Below are positions 1 through 8,017 of a stretch of DNA of 13,813 nt, piece by piece. The position numbers and the translations under genes were made by a program. Below the pieces are notes generated by a model. It made no database searches. It was not told the origin of the DNA and saw nothing but the letters and a program-made list of their open reading frames with translations. Source of the stretch: JAGLQQ01 sp043806135 (lineage in GTDB: Bacteria; Omnitrophota; Gorgyraeia; B26-G9); the NCBI GenBank assembly GCA_043806135.1, contig JAZDHG010000002.1, positions 1 to 13,813 of the forward strand, given 5' to 3'. The number at the start of each line of letters is the position of its first letter. Position 1 is the stretch's first letter.

Positions 1-387
1 TTATGGCCTAAAGATATACAGAAGGTGCATGATGTGATGGATCAGATGTATGGTCTTAAATCGGATAATGATTTTAAAGAGCCGTTTTTGATAACAAACC
101 CGGCAAGCCAATTCAAGGTCTTTAAAAAATATTTCAGCAGCCCTAATGAGTTTATTAAAAAAGGGCAATGCCATCTTGATGTGCAGGCGATAAACATAAC
201 TCCCGCGGGAAAAGTGCATTTGTGTTTTAATATGCCTGAAATAGGAGATATAAAGAAAAGCAGTATTAAAGATATGTGGAGTTCAAAATCAGCTCGGGAA
301 GTGCGCAGGAGTATAAGAGAATGCCGGAGGAATTGTCAGGCAATGGTTAATTGTAATTTTGACGATTCACAAAGTTATTCAGAATAG
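1..387 (+). CDS. Radical SAM protein, C-terminal part with SPASM-like auxiliary-cluster domain (5'-truncated by window)
   Basis: The reading frame is open from base 1 (beginning Leu-Trp-Pro-Lys) to a TAG stop at 385-387, so the start lies outside the window. What remains aligns end to end with the C-terminal third of the next two genes. Shared features are an LWPK/LWPD segment, then a cysteine (codon 169-171), a glycine and a second cysteine (223-225) in a CX17C pattern, a GDI...IKDMW stretch, and a final CX3CX5C (CRRNCQAMVNC). This layout belongs to SPASM/twitch-type auxiliary [4Fe-4S] domains of radical SAM enzymes, which take part in substrate binding or electron transfer. Five cysteines are fewer than the seven of a full SPASM domain, so one auxiliary cluster is more likely than two. 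The catalytic CX3CX2C motif would lie upstream and cannot be seen. Substrate unknown; first member of a three-gene tandem family. Confidence 0.85.
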   Translation, partial: LWPKDIQKVHDVMDQMYGLKSDNDFKEPFLITNPASQFKVFKKYFSSPNEFIKKGQCHLDVQAINITPAGKVHLCFNMPEIGDIKKSSIKDMWSSKSAREVRRSIRECRRNCQAMVNCNFDDSQSYSE

Positions 388-392
388 GAGAA

Positions 393-397
393 GGGAG
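393..397 (+). promoter_or_regulatory. Ribosome binding site for the second radical SAM gene
   Basis: GGGAG lies nine bases before a GTG at 407. It decides the start of the gene ending at 1417, because the in-frame TTG further upstream at 359 has no purine-rich sequence in front of it. Confidence 0.55.
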
Positions 398-406
398 TAT
401 TTAAAA

Positions 407-1417
407 GTGGTGAAACCGGGATTTGGATGTCTAGGGATAACTGATAATTGTATGCTTAAATGTAAAATGTGCCGAAAATGGCAGCCTGATATTTTCATCA
501 GTGAGAATGATTTTAATTGTTTACCGAGCATAGAACAATATAGAAAGTTTCTTTATGAACTGCGGGAACTGGTTGATGATGATTTTGTTTTGAATTTTGG
601 AGGCGGGGAGGCGCTATTATTTAAAGATATATTTGAAGTCATTGAGATCGCATCTAGCTGTGGATTACGCACTAACCTGAATTCAAACGGGTTCCTCATT
701 GATGAGAAAGTCGCGAAACATTTAGGCGATGTCGGACTGCAGAACATTAAAATCTCTTTAGATAGTATTGACCCCGAAAAACATGATTATATGCGTGGTG
801 TTGAAGGAGTTCATGAACGGGCTATCCAGGCTATTAACAACTTGAATAAATTTGCTCCGTCAATGAAGGTGTCGTTAATAAGCGTGATTTATGAACAAAC
901 TTATAGGGATTTTATTGCGCTAATGGAATGGATAAACAATAATGCAAAGATAGAGCATGTCCTGATAATGGTTGCAATGCAGCCTAACAATACTCAGCCT
1001 GAGGAACATTGGTGGGAAGGCAAATACGGATTTTTATGGCCTAAAAATAGAGGGGATATGGATGAACTTATGGATAAGTTGATTTTAATGAAACAAAATC
1101 ATTATAAAATCAACAATTCTGTCGCACAGTTGAGGGCGGCTAAAGAGTACTTAAGATATCCGGAAAGGTTTGTAAAAAAGACAGTCTGTAACATGTATAA
1201 AGCAGTGCATGTGAGTTCTATCGGACAAATATTTTTATGTTTTAATTACGGCGTTTTGGGAGATATCCGAAAAGGGGATGATATTAGAGAAATCTGGCAT
1301 TCAGAAGATGCGGAAAAAATTCGTGATAAAATAAAAAGCTGTAAAAAGAACTGCCATTTTCTAATAAACTGTTTTTTTGAAGAAGATGAATTAAGTACGG
1401 AATTGCAAAACAAATGA
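407..1417 (+). CDS. Radical SAM protein with five-cysteine SPASM-like domain
   Basis: This is a 336-residue radical SAM enzyme. The cluster motif CMLKCKMC (Cys15, 19, 22) holds the [4Fe-4S] that cleaves S-adenosylmethionine. It is followed by a GGGEA loop for the SAM amino group, SNGFLID and KISLDS strands, and an HDYMRGVEG helix start, all typical of a radical SAM barrel. The C-terminal domain has Cys261 and Cys278 (CX16C with an internal glycine) and CX3CX5C at 312, 316 and 322, which suggests one auxiliary cluster. I chose the GTG at 407 because GGGAG precedes it by nine bases. A longer TTG start at 359 would overlap the previous gene and has no visible binding site. The stop overlaps the next start as ATGA, so translation is probably coupled. 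It is a clear paralogue of both neighbours. Substrate not identifiable; cytoplasmic, with no signal peptide or membrane segment. Confidence 0.88.
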   Translation: MVKPGFGCLGITDNCMLKCKMCRKWQPDIFISENDFNCLPSIEQYRKFLYELRELVDDDFVLNFGGGEALLFKDIFEVIEIASSCGLRTNLNSNGFLIDEKVAKHLGDVGLQNIKISLDSIDPEKHDYMRGVEGVHERAIQAINNLNKFAPSMKVSLISVIYEQTYRDFIALMEWINNNAKIEHVLIMVAMQPNNTQPEEHWWEGKYGFLWPKNRGDMDELMDKLILMKQNHYKINNSVAQLRAAKEYLRYPERFVKKTVCNMYKAVHVSSIGQIFLCFNYGVLGDIRKGDDIREIWHSEDAEKIRDKIKSCKKNCHFLINCFFEEDELSTELQNK

Positions 1418-2439
1418 ACCAATTTGGACAAAACAATCAGTTGAAACCGCTTAGCTGCTGTGATTTAGGTATAAGCTATAAATGCAACTATAAATGCCGG
1501 ATGTGCAACTTCTGGCAAAATAGCCCATTGAATCAAGATAATGTATTGTCGATAGAACAATGGAAAAACGTATTAAGTGAAATAGCTGATTTGCCAAAAG
1601 AAGATGGTTTCACGATCAATTTTGCGGGAGCAGGGGAAGCTTTTTTGAGAGAGGGAATTTTTGATCTTATAAAACACGGCAGAGATCTTAATCTTAAAAT
1701 GCATGTGATCAGCAACGGTTCTGCTGTAAATAAGGATGTAGCTCAAAAAATGAATCAGGCAGGACTTGAATCGCTATCATTTTCTTTAGATAGTTTAAAT
1801 CCCAAAACGCATGATTACTTAAGAGGGGCTAAGGGCGCTAGAGACAGAGTTTTGCAAGCAATAGATCTGGTTTTGTTATATTCACCGGCTACAAAAATGG
1901 GCATTAATACTGTTATCAGCGGTGTAAATCTCAAAGAGGTTGTGGAGCTTACTCAATGGGCTGAACGCCATGAGGGGCTTTTTCATATAAACTTTCAAGC
2001 CATAACCCAGCCTTTTTCTTTTACGGAAGCAACGCGAGAAGATTGGTTTAAATATGAGAAAAACAAATTTCTATGGCCGGATGATAAAAATACTGTAAAT
2101 AAGACAATAGATGAGTTGATAGAATTGAAACAGAAGCAGTATATTATCGCAGACAGCATAAAACAGCTTAACATCTTTCGCGAATATTTTCTTAACCCAT
2201 TGCTGTTTATTAAAAACGGCCGCTGTAATTTGGGTAAGGGTAATGTTCTGATAATAGATCCCGTGGGGATTGTCTCCATGTGCTCAATGATCGGGATAAT
2301 AGATAATTTTAAAAACGGGAAACCGCTCAAGAGTATTATTAGTTCTAGAGAGGCAAAAATGCATATAGAAAAGATCAATAAATGTAAACAGAATTGTCAC
2401 CTGATTGTCAGCTGTTACTACCAGGAGGAATCTTTGTAA
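1414..2439 (+). CDS. Radical SAM protein with five-cysteine SPASM-like domain, third tandem paralogue
   Basis: This 341-residue protein carries CNYKCRMC (Cys24, 28, 31), the radical SAM CX3CX2C motif. A GAGEA loop stands where the usual GGE motif sits, followed by VISNGSAV and FSLDSLNP strands and an HDYLRGAKG segment matching the upstream paralogue. The C-terminal part repeats the local auxiliary-cluster pattern: Cys271 and Cys290 (CX18C) and CX3CX5C at 324, 328 and 334. The start ATG overlaps the upstream stop by four bases (ATGA) with no strong binding site, which points to coupled translation. Cys15-Cys16 before the cluster motif are extra and absent from the upstream paralogue. The GAGE variant in place of GGGE is the main difference in the active-site loop. 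I infer a related but not identical substrate within one pathway; nothing in the sequence names it. Confidence 0.88.
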   Translation: MNQFGQNNQLKPLSCCDLGISYKCNYKCRMCNFWQNSPLNQDNVLSIEQWKNVLSEIADLPKEDGFTINFAGAGEAFLREGIFDLIKHGRDLNLKMHVISNGSAVNKDVAQKMNQAGLESLSFSLDSLNPKTHDYLRGAKGARDRVLQAIDLVLLYSPATKMGINTVISGVNLKEVVELTQWAERHEGLFHINFQAITQPFSFTEATREDWFKYEKNKFLWPDDKNTVNKTIDELIELKQKQYIIADSIKQLNIFREYFLNPLLFIKNGRCNLGKGNVLIIDPVGIVSMCSMIGIIDNFKNGKPLKSIISSREAKMHIEKINKCKQNCHLIVSCYYQEESL

Positions 2440-2447
2440 GCTCTGAT

Positions 2448-2452
2448 GGGAG
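2448..2452 (+). promoter_or_regulatory. Ribosome binding site setting the start of the 1179-residue protein
   Basis: GGGAG ends eight bases before the ATG at 2461, an ideal spacing. It overlaps an earlier in-frame ATG at 2446, whose own nearest binding site (AGGAGG at 2423-2428) is too far away, so 2461 is the better start. Confidence 0.6.
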
Positions 2453-2460
2453 ATTATATT

Positions 2461-5400
2461 ATGTTCGAAAAGCTATTTTCAAAACTTACTATATGTGAAT
2501 TAACCAGCGCAGAGGCTAAACTTAGAGTTAAAAAGCAGCGTTTAGAGCTTTTATACGCAAATAGACTGATTAGCAGCGATATATGCCTGCATACGTCAGT
2601 GCTGATCAATGGGAAATGGTCCAGCTCCTCTGATGGGGGCTGGAATTTTGAAAAGAAAAATGATATGTTACATGTCACTATTGACTGGAAAAAAATCCCC
2701 ATACGGCATCTCTGGCAGATCAGGCGCATTGAAAACGGATTTAACTGGGTAGTTTATATGGATGTAAAATCAGAGGTAAAAATCGAGAGAATGCTTTGCG
2801 GGATTATACTGCGGCAGGATTATGAGCAATGGATAAGTGCCGTAGAAGAAGGCAACTTTCCCTCTTTCACCAATTTCTGGGATAATATTTTTCTTCAGGA
2901 TCCGGAAGGTAAATTGTTAGGAGTTGGGAACCTGGAAAATTTTCCTGCGGTTATTTTTGAAAATCTTCAGCACGGTGAACTTTTACTTCAGAATTCTCCC
3001 CATGCAACCCAGAGCCGGGCTTTACGGATAGAGCAGGATTTTCATAACGAGATACTAAAGCCTAATCGTTATAAGCCTTTTAACTTAAACTTATATTTGC
3101 TGGACAGCAGGGGGAAAACGGATAATTTCCTGGAGAGAAAAAATAAGCAGTTGCTTGAACAAAGGCAGCTTAGAGAAGGTAAATTGAAATTAGAACTTGA
3201 TCACTCCACAATACATCTTTATTGGGATGAGCTAAAGCTTACGGCAAATCAGGGACTGCATACGGCATTGATGGTAGGGGGCGAGTGGTTTGATTCAAGC
3301 AAAGCATATTGGAAAGTGCAAAGGATAAATAATCAGTGCATTTATATAGATATTGACTGGCGTCCTCTGCCTATAAAGCAGTCCTGGCAGTTGACTATAA
3401 ATAATGGGACATCATTTGAATGGAGAGTTAAAACTGAATTAAAAGAGAAAAGGGCGGAATTGATCGGTAAGATGTCATTAGGTCTGGTAGTTAATCCTGA
3501 TTACAAAGAGTGGCTGGGAGGATATGAATCAGGCAGCTTTCCGGCGGCTTTCGGTTCCTGGCAGGAAATGATCGAGGATCTGCCGGATGGAGCTATCGGT
3601 TTAAAGAACACGGAAAATCTCCCGGGCATATTATTTAAAAATATAGATGGATGCCAAGCAAAGCTTTTGGTTCAAAACGGGGACAAAGATGCAAAAGCCC
3701 GCTTTCTGCAATCAGTGCAAGAAGATGTTTTTGAATTCCATCAGCAGATTAAAGTAATTGAGGATAAAAAGAATACAGAAGACTTTATCAAGGAAAAAAT
3801 GGATGAAGAGATCCTGCGCAGTGGAATTTCAACCGGTAGCATGAAGCTTGTATGCAGCAAGGGTAAAGTTCGTCTGTTCTGGAAAGATAGAGAGATTACC
3901 ACTGATATCGGTCTGCACTCAGCTGTTTGTTCCGGAGGACGCTGGTATGACTCGGGTAAAATGAAATGGGAAATAAATAAAGTATCTGATAAGAAACTTA
4001 AAATAGATGTTGATTTTAATCCGTTTCCCGCGATTCAGACCTGGGAGTTGGATTTTAGTTCAATGGATGAGTTTTCCTGGAAAATATCGATGAAATTGTT
4101 AAAAACGGTTGAGATAATCGAACATAAGGCGGGAATTATTCTAAACGGCGCATACAAAGAATGGTTCAATTCCTTTGAAGAGGGAAAATTTCCGGAAAAA
4201 TTCAGCTATTGGCACGATATAATCCGTAACCGCGACGGAGAAACATTCGGAACATATCCCGTTGATGGATTGCCCGGAGTTATGTTCAGCCTTGATGATA
4301 AGCATCAGTCCTTGATCCAAAATACAGATGAAAACATAAAGGGGCGTGTTTTTCAGGGACAGGTTGTGGAGACCGAGGAAACGAAGATGTATCCAAAACA
4401 GGAATTTATCTGCTTTTTGGGGACGATTAAACTTGTTGAAGACAGTAAACAAATTAAAGAGCATAAAATAAAAGCGCAGCCTTTGGCAATAGAAAGTGAA
4501 GCGGTTTATTTATATGCTGATACTAAAGATTTGCATAACCGTATAGCTGGGGTAGATGAATTTAGCGAAAAAGTAAAAAAGATTAAAGATCTTAATAAAA
4601 AAAGCAAGAATGTAAATATTGCAATTGGGGTTTCCAGGTATAATTTTTTTCACCTGGGTGAAATCCTTAAATTTGCGCTAAACTGCAATGGCCAGAATAC
4701 TGATTTGAGATCCTTAAAGTTGAATATGTTTCCGCTTCGAAGATTACGCAGGAATTTTATTGAGTATCTGGAAGAACTTAAGAAGATCGCTAAAGCACAT
4801 GGCAGTATTAGTTTCACTCTTATTGACAGAGATTTGTTTAAATTGATCACCAGAGTTTGCGCTCAGGCTGATGCTGGTAATGAAAGGCAGCTATTGCGCT
4901 TGCTCGGTGTTATATGTGAGCATGCTTTCATCGGCCCCGCGATAATTGTTATGGATCCTTATCATCGTTGTAATGCAAATTGTATCCATTGCTGGGTTCA
5001 TACTCCGGGCGTAACTCATCCCAAAGAGTATTATGAGATGAAGCTTGAAATTGAAAAGTTTAAAACCATCGCGGATGATTTGGGAGATTTAATGGTTGAT
5101 CTGATCATTTTCCAGGGAGATGGCGAACCTTTGATGCATGAGAAGTTCTTTGATATGGTCAAATACGCGCGGGATAAAGGTATCCAGGTGTCTTTTTTTA
5201 CTAACGGCATTCTCATGAATAAGGCCAATGCAGAAAATTCTATAAAAAACGGAATAAGTGAGATATTCTGCAGTCTGCCGGCAGGAACAGCAAAAACATT
5301 TGCAAAAATAAACACAAAACAAAATGAAAAAACATTTGAAGATATTCTGTTGAATTTAAAATATTTATGTGACCTTAAAAAGAAAAAAACGGAAAATAAG

Positions 5401-6000
5401 CTAAGATTGATAATGACCCATGTGATTCATAATCAAAACGCGCATGAACTTATTGAAATGGCCAGGAATGATATTGAGATAGGCGCTGATGTCATGCGTT
5501 TTTATCTGATCCGTTTGGATGAAAACATTGAGTTTTTGAAATTAAATCCGGAGGATATGGAAAAAATAAAGAGCTCCCTTGCTAAAGTGAAAGAAATGGC
5601 AAAGGGCAGAGACATACAATTGCTGGATACTACTGATTTCCAGCTTGAGAACTTTGAACCGGAGAGCGGTTCCTGGTCGGGAAATGTGTTTCTGGAAAAA
5701 GGCTGCACTCTGGGATGGAACTTCTGCCTTATCCCTGCCTCTGGAGAGGTAAGTTTTTGCTGCCATCTGAGAACAGTCGGGTACTTGTCAGAAAAGGGGT
5801 TTAAAGATATCTGGAACTCGGCTGATTATAAGCGTTTCAGATATCAGGCAAAGTTTTTAAGCGAAAACTCAAAAGCAAAATTTTTAAACGGCACATCACT
5901 TTTTGATGAATATTGTCAGCATTGCGATACCCATCAGGTCATCAGAGATGTATGGGATCAGTTTAAACTTTATGATTTGGAGGAGTTTTTTACTATCTGA
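2461..6000 (+). CDS. Giant radical SAM/SPASM protein with three N-terminal repeat modules
   Basis: The 1179-residue product has three roughly 200-residue modules (about residues 24-215, 241-435 and 461-661) joined by short charged linkers. A stretch at about 681-790 looks like the second half of a radical SAM barrel without its cluster. A complete radical SAM domain follows, with CNANCIHC (Cys837, 841, 844) and a GDGEP loop. The C-terminal SPASM-like region has Cys1082, 1089, 1100 and 1101, an FKDIWNS segment, and Cys1152 and 1155. It has no signal peptide or membrane segment, so it should be cytoplasmic. Known SPASM enzymes usually have 350-500 residues, so two thirds of this protein is extra. 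I infer that the modules bind or present the substrate. The next gene starts at the last base of the stop (TGATG), implying coupling. The catalytic assignment is firm; the modules are unidentified and the reaction is unknown. Confidence 0.88.
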   Translation: MFEKLFSKLTICELTSAEAKLRVKKQRLELLYANRLISSDICLHTSVLINGKWSSSSDGGWNFEKKNDMLHVTIDWKKIPIRHLWQIRRIENGFNWVVYMDVKSEVKIERMLCGIILRQDYEQWISAVEEGNFPSFTNFWDNIFLQDPEGKLLGVGNLENFPAVIFENLQHGELLLQNSPHATQSRALRIEQDFHNEILKPNRYKPFNLNLYLLDSRGKTDNFLERKNKQLLEQRQLREGKLKLELDHSTIHLYWDELKLTANQGLHTALMVGGEWFDSSKAYWKVQRINNQCIYIDIDWRPLPIKQSWQLTINNGTSFEWRVKTELKEKRAELIGKMSLGLVVNPDYKEWLGGYESGSFPAAFGSWQEMIEDLPDGAIGLKNTENLPGILFKNIDGCQAKLLVQNGDKDAKARFLQSVQEDVFEFHQQIKVIEDKKNTEDFIKEKMDEEILRSGISTGSMKLVCSKGKVRLFWKDREITTDIGLHSAVCSGGRWYDSGKMKWEINKVSDKKLKIDVDFNPFPAIQTWELDFSSMDEFSWKISMKLLKTVEIIEHKAGIILNGAYKEWFNSFEEGKFPEKFSYWHDIIRNRDGETFGTYPVDGLPGVMFSLDDKHQSLIQNTDENIKGRVFQGQVVETEETKMYPKQEFICFLGTIKLVEDSKQIKEHKIKAQPLAIESEAVYLYADTKDLHNRIAGVDEFSEKVKKIKDLNKKSKNVNIAIGVSRYNFFHLGEILKFALNCNGQNTDLRSLKLNMFPLRRLRRNFIEYLEELKKIAKAHGSISFTLIDRDLFKLITRVCAQADAGNERQLLRLLGVICEHAFIGPAIIVMDPYHRCNANCIHCWVHTPGVTHPKEYYEMKLEIEKFKTIADDLGDLMVDLIIFQGDGEPLMHEKFFDMVKYARDKGIQVSFFTNGILMNKANAENSIKNGISEIFCSLPAGTAKTFAKINTKQNEKTFEDILLNLKYLCDLKKKKTENKLRLIMTHVIHNQNAHELIEMARNDIEIGADVMRFYLIRLDENIEFLKLNPEDMEKIKSSLAKVKEMAKGRDIQLLDTTDFQLENFEPESGSWSGNVFLEKGCTLGWNFCLIPASGEVSFCCHLRTVGYLSEKGFKDIWNSADYKRFRYQAKFLSENSKAKFLNGTSLFDEYCQHCDTHQVIRDVWDQFKLYDLEEFFTI
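2530..3105 (+). repeat. Module copy 1 (coding repeat, most diverged)
   Basis: First copy of the shared module. It keeps LHTS, P-I-R-H-L-W in place of PxxQxW, GNFP followed by W, the FPAVIF strand, LLQNS and the closing FNLNLYLLD strand. It has lost the conserved L-[FY]-W near its start, and the aspartate of the WyDSs motif is replaced by serine (KWSSSS). It may be a structural copy with weakened binding. Confidence 0.7.
3181..3765 (+). repeat. Module copy 2 (coding repeat)
   Basis: Second copy, with a full motif set: HLYWDE, GLHTAL, EWFDSSKAYW, DIDWRPLPIKQSWQL, NPDYKEW, GSFP followed by W, LPGILF and LVQNGD. The end strand is shorter than in the other copies. Confidence 0.8.
3841..4443 (+). 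repeat. Module copy 3 (coding repeat)
   Basis: Third copy: RLFWKDREIT, GLHSAV, RWYDSGKMKW, FPAIQTWEL, AGIIL, AYKEW, GKFP followed by W, LPGVMF, LIQNTD and the closing FLGTIKLVED strand. The KDREIT stretch is identical to module 4, in another protein 5.7 kb away. Confidence 0.8.
4501..4830 (+). other. Probable remnant of a radical SAM half-barrel inside the 1179-residue protein
   Basis: Residues about 681-790 read as the strand-helix order of the second half of a radical SAM barrel: VYLYAD, then HNRIAGVDEFSEKVKKIKDL, NVNIAIGVSRYN, HLGEILKFAL and LKLNMFP. The HDYMRGVEG...NNLNKF and later strands of the gene at 407-1417 run in the same order. No cysteine motif or GGE loop precedes it; module 3 sits there instead. 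I infer a duplicated or replaced catalytic domain reduced to a scaffold. The assignment rests on pattern only. Confidence 0.5.
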
Positions 6001-7016
6001 TGAAATTCAGGATTACTTGGTTTAGAAAAAAAGCTAAAATAAAATATAAGGTTAACCCCGGAGGGATATTTGCCTTAATTTTATTCTCGGTTTTGCTTGC
6101 GTTTTTATGCGGAGAGATTTTAGTCAGGAGTGTTATGCTTTTGCCTGTCAAAAAGGAATATCTGCGTTTTTCCTGCTATGAATATAGAAAAATTCCCGGT
6201 AAGAACCGTGACCGTGATCTGTTCTGGAAGCCGCTTGAAGATTTTAGAAATGTAAAATATCTTAAAAAGAAAGACAAAAATACGTTCAGGATCATCTGTA
6301 TCGGTGATTCTATAACTCAGGGCGACGCGCAGGAAAAAGGTCTTTTGCCTTTGGAGCAGACCTATGTATATAAGCTTGAGCAGTTACTTGCGGCAAAATA
6401 TAAAAATAAGAAGATCGAAGTTATGAATGCGGGCAGAGGAGGGTACAGCTCACTGCAGGGACTGAGGTATTTAAAAAAAACATTGTGGGAATATGAGCCG
6501 GATCTGGTAATAAGCTGGTTTGGGGTAAATGATTATTTTCATGCCTTGTTCTATTCTGATAAAGAGCAGAGAGTACCTGAGGACAAGGATAATATCAATT
6601 ATAATATCCTTGAAAAAAGCAAACTTTTCTTGTTCATTAAAAATTTTACTTTTATAAAAAAATCATTGAAAAATCCTGTAGTACGAGTTCCCCCTGAGGA
6701 TTTTTATAAGAATTGTGAGGAAATGATCATATTTGGCCGGGAAAAGGGGTTCAAAATAGTTTTTGTCGCTCCTTTTCAGTCTGGTTTAAATAACAAAATA
6801 GAATACTTTGAGGGGTATCCGGAAAAGCTGGATGAGCTTGAGAAAAAATACGGATGCGAGGTATTGTATCTAAACCCATTTTTTTTGGGAAAAGATATGA
6901 AAAGTCTTTATGCGGATTCTTGTCATTTTAATAATGAGGGTAATACTATTGTAGCCGGGGCATTATTTGAATTACTTAGAGGACAATGGGACAAGTACCT
7001 GAAGAAAGCAAGATAG
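6000..7016 (+). CDS. Membrane-anchored SGNH/GDSL hydrolase, first of a pair
   Basis: The 338-residue product has a basic N-terminus (several Lys/Arg in the first 17 residues) and one hydrophobic segment at about 22-45. The catalytic domain is therefore predicted outside the cytoplasmic membrane. All SGNH family blocks are present: GDSIT with nucleophile Ser104, the oxyanion-hole glycine in AGRGGYSS (145-151), GVND with Asn177, and DSCH with Asp306 and His309. The family comprises esterases, lipases and acyltransferases acting on acyl groups of lipids, sugars or peptidoglycan. The substrate cannot be read from the sequence. The start ATG shares its first base with the upstream TGA, and GGAGGAG lies 14 bases ahead, a slightly long spacing. 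It is closely paralogous to the next gene, including an almost identical YKNCEEM...VFVAPF stretch. Polysaccharide O-deacetylation or acyl transfer is the likeliest role by context. Confidence 0.88.
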   Translation: MKFRITWFRKKAKIKYKVNPGGIFALILFSVLLAFLCGEILVRSVMLLPVKKEYLRFSCYEYRKIPGKNRDRDLFWKPLEDFRNVKYLKKKDKNTFRIICIGDSITQGDAQEKGLLPLEQTYVYKLEQLLAAKYKNKKIEVMNAGRGGYSSLQGLRYLKKTLWEYEPDLVISWFGVNDYFHALFYSDKEQRVPEDKDNINYNILEKSKLFLFIKNFTFIKKSLKNPVVRVPPEDFYKNCEEMIIFGREKGFKIVFVAPFQSGLNNKIEYFEGYPEKLDELEKKYGCEVLYLNPFFLGKDMKSLYADSCHFNNEGNTIVAGALFELLRGQWDKYLKKAR

Positions 7017-7019
7017 TGC

Positions 7020-7985
7020 ATGAAATTAAAATTGGTTTGGACAAAGGAGAATAAAAAGATAGCGGTTAGCCCAATGTCAATCATAATAATAATTGCATTG
7101 GGAATTGTCTTTGCATTTTTTTTGGCAGAGTATATGGTCAGGAAAGCCGTTAATTTGCCTTTGCAAATAGAATATATGCGATTTAGGCATTTGAGAAGTT
7201 ATTCCGTACCTGCTTATTTAAGGCATGAGAAGCTGTTTTGGAAGCCAAATGAGTTCCAGAATGAATTACGCAAGAAAAAAGGTGTTTTTCGTATTATATG
7301 TTTAGGTGATTCTGTAACGCAGAGTCATGGGAAAGATGGGATTCTTCCCCGGCAATTTACATATGAGGTTCAACTTGAAAGACTTCTTAAACACAGGTTT
7401 GGGAGAAGAAATTTTGAAATAATTAATGCCGGGGTGGGGGGGTATAGTTCTTTTCAGGGAGTGCGGTATTTAAAAAGTATAATATCGGAATATGATTTTG
7501 ATTTAATAATAAGCTGGTTTGGAATAAACGATAATTCCATGGCTTTGTTTTTTGAGGATAAGGATCAGCGATTTGGTGAAGTAACTAAGATTGAAGATAA
7601 AACCATTTTGGAACACAGCGCACTTTATCTTTTTTTAAAAAACTTTGTGTGGGGAAAACAAATACGAAGAGTGCCGCCGATGGATTATTACAAAAATTGT
7701 GAGGAGATGCTGCTTTTCGCTAGAAAAAGGGGGGCGGACATTGTTTTTGTCGCGCCTTTTAAGATTTATTTTAAAAAAGGTAAAATGCAATACTATACTG
7801 ATTATAAGAATGAGTTAGAAAAATTGAAAGAAAAATATAATTGTGTGGTAATTGACGTCTTGCCTTTTTTTGCTGCTTATAAAAATGTTAATAAATTTTT
7901 TATTGATTTAGTTCATCCAAACTTTGAAGGAAATAAAATCATCGCGGGTATTCTATCGAAATCTTTAGATAGTTTGCTCAAGTAA
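7020..7985 (+). CDS. Membrane-anchored SGNH/GDSL hydrolase, second of a pair
   Basis: This 321-residue paralogue of the gene just upstream begins three bases after that gene's stop. A basic, short N-terminus is followed by one hydrophobic segment at about 17-40 (SIIIIIALGIVFAFFLAEY), giving a single anchor with the enzyme outside. Its catalytic blocks are complete: GDSVT with Ser98, AGVGGYSS with the oxyanion glycine near 138-140, GIND with Asn170, and DLVH with Asp296 and His299, followed by the usual PNFEGNKIIA helix. It shares with its neighbour the FWKP segment, GGYSS-x-QG-x-RYLK, ISWFG and YKNCEEM...VFVAPF. The loop after the nucleophile (SHGKDGILPRQ) and the region between blocks III and V differ, which would be expected if the two act on different acyl positions. 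Function beyond SGNH esterase or acyltransferase is not determinable. Confidence 0.88.
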   Translation: MKLKLVWTKENKKIAVSPMSIIIIIALGIVFAFFLAEYMVRKAVNLPLQIEYMRFRHLRSYSVPAYLRHEKLFWKPNEFQNELRKKKGVFRIICLGDSVTQSHGKDGILPRQFTYEVQLERLLKHRFGRRNFEIINAGVGGYSSFQGVRYLKSIISEYDFDLIISWFGINDNSMALFFEDKDQRFGEVTKIEDKTILEHSALYLFLKNFVWGKQIRRVPPMDYYKNCEEMLLFARKRGADIVFVAPFKIYFKKGKMQYYTDYKNELEKLKEKYNCVVIDVLPFFAAYKNVNKFFIDLVHPNFEGNKIIAGILSKSLDSLLK

Positions 7986-8008
7986 TTAATTGATATGAAG
8001 GAAATGAT

Positions 8009-8013
8009 GGGGA
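8009..8013 (+). promoter_or_regulatory. Ribosome binding site before the 1394-residue protein
   Basis: GGGGA lies four bases before the ATG at 8018, in the longest intergenic gap of the window (32 bases). An AAGGA at 7998-8002 is an alternative but is further away. The gap holds no hairpin followed by a T-run, so I see no terminator. Confidence 0.4.
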
Positions 8014-8017
8014 AGTT

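Noticed and set aside
359..406. Longer start (TTG at 359) for the second radical SAM gene
   Set aside because: It overlaps the preceding gene by 29 bases and has no purine-rich binding site, whereas GTG at 407 has GGGAG at good spacing. The extra residues do resemble those before the motif in the next paralogue, so the choice is not absolute.
2446..2460. ATG at 2446 as start of the 1179-residue protein
   Set aside because: The GGGAG overlapping it serves the ATG at 2461 with eight-base spacing, and its own upstream AGGAGG is 17 bases away.
7986..8017. Promoter or terminator in the largest gap
   Set aside because: Thirty-two bases hold only a plausible ribosome binding site; there is no hairpin with a T-run and no convincing -35/-10 pair.
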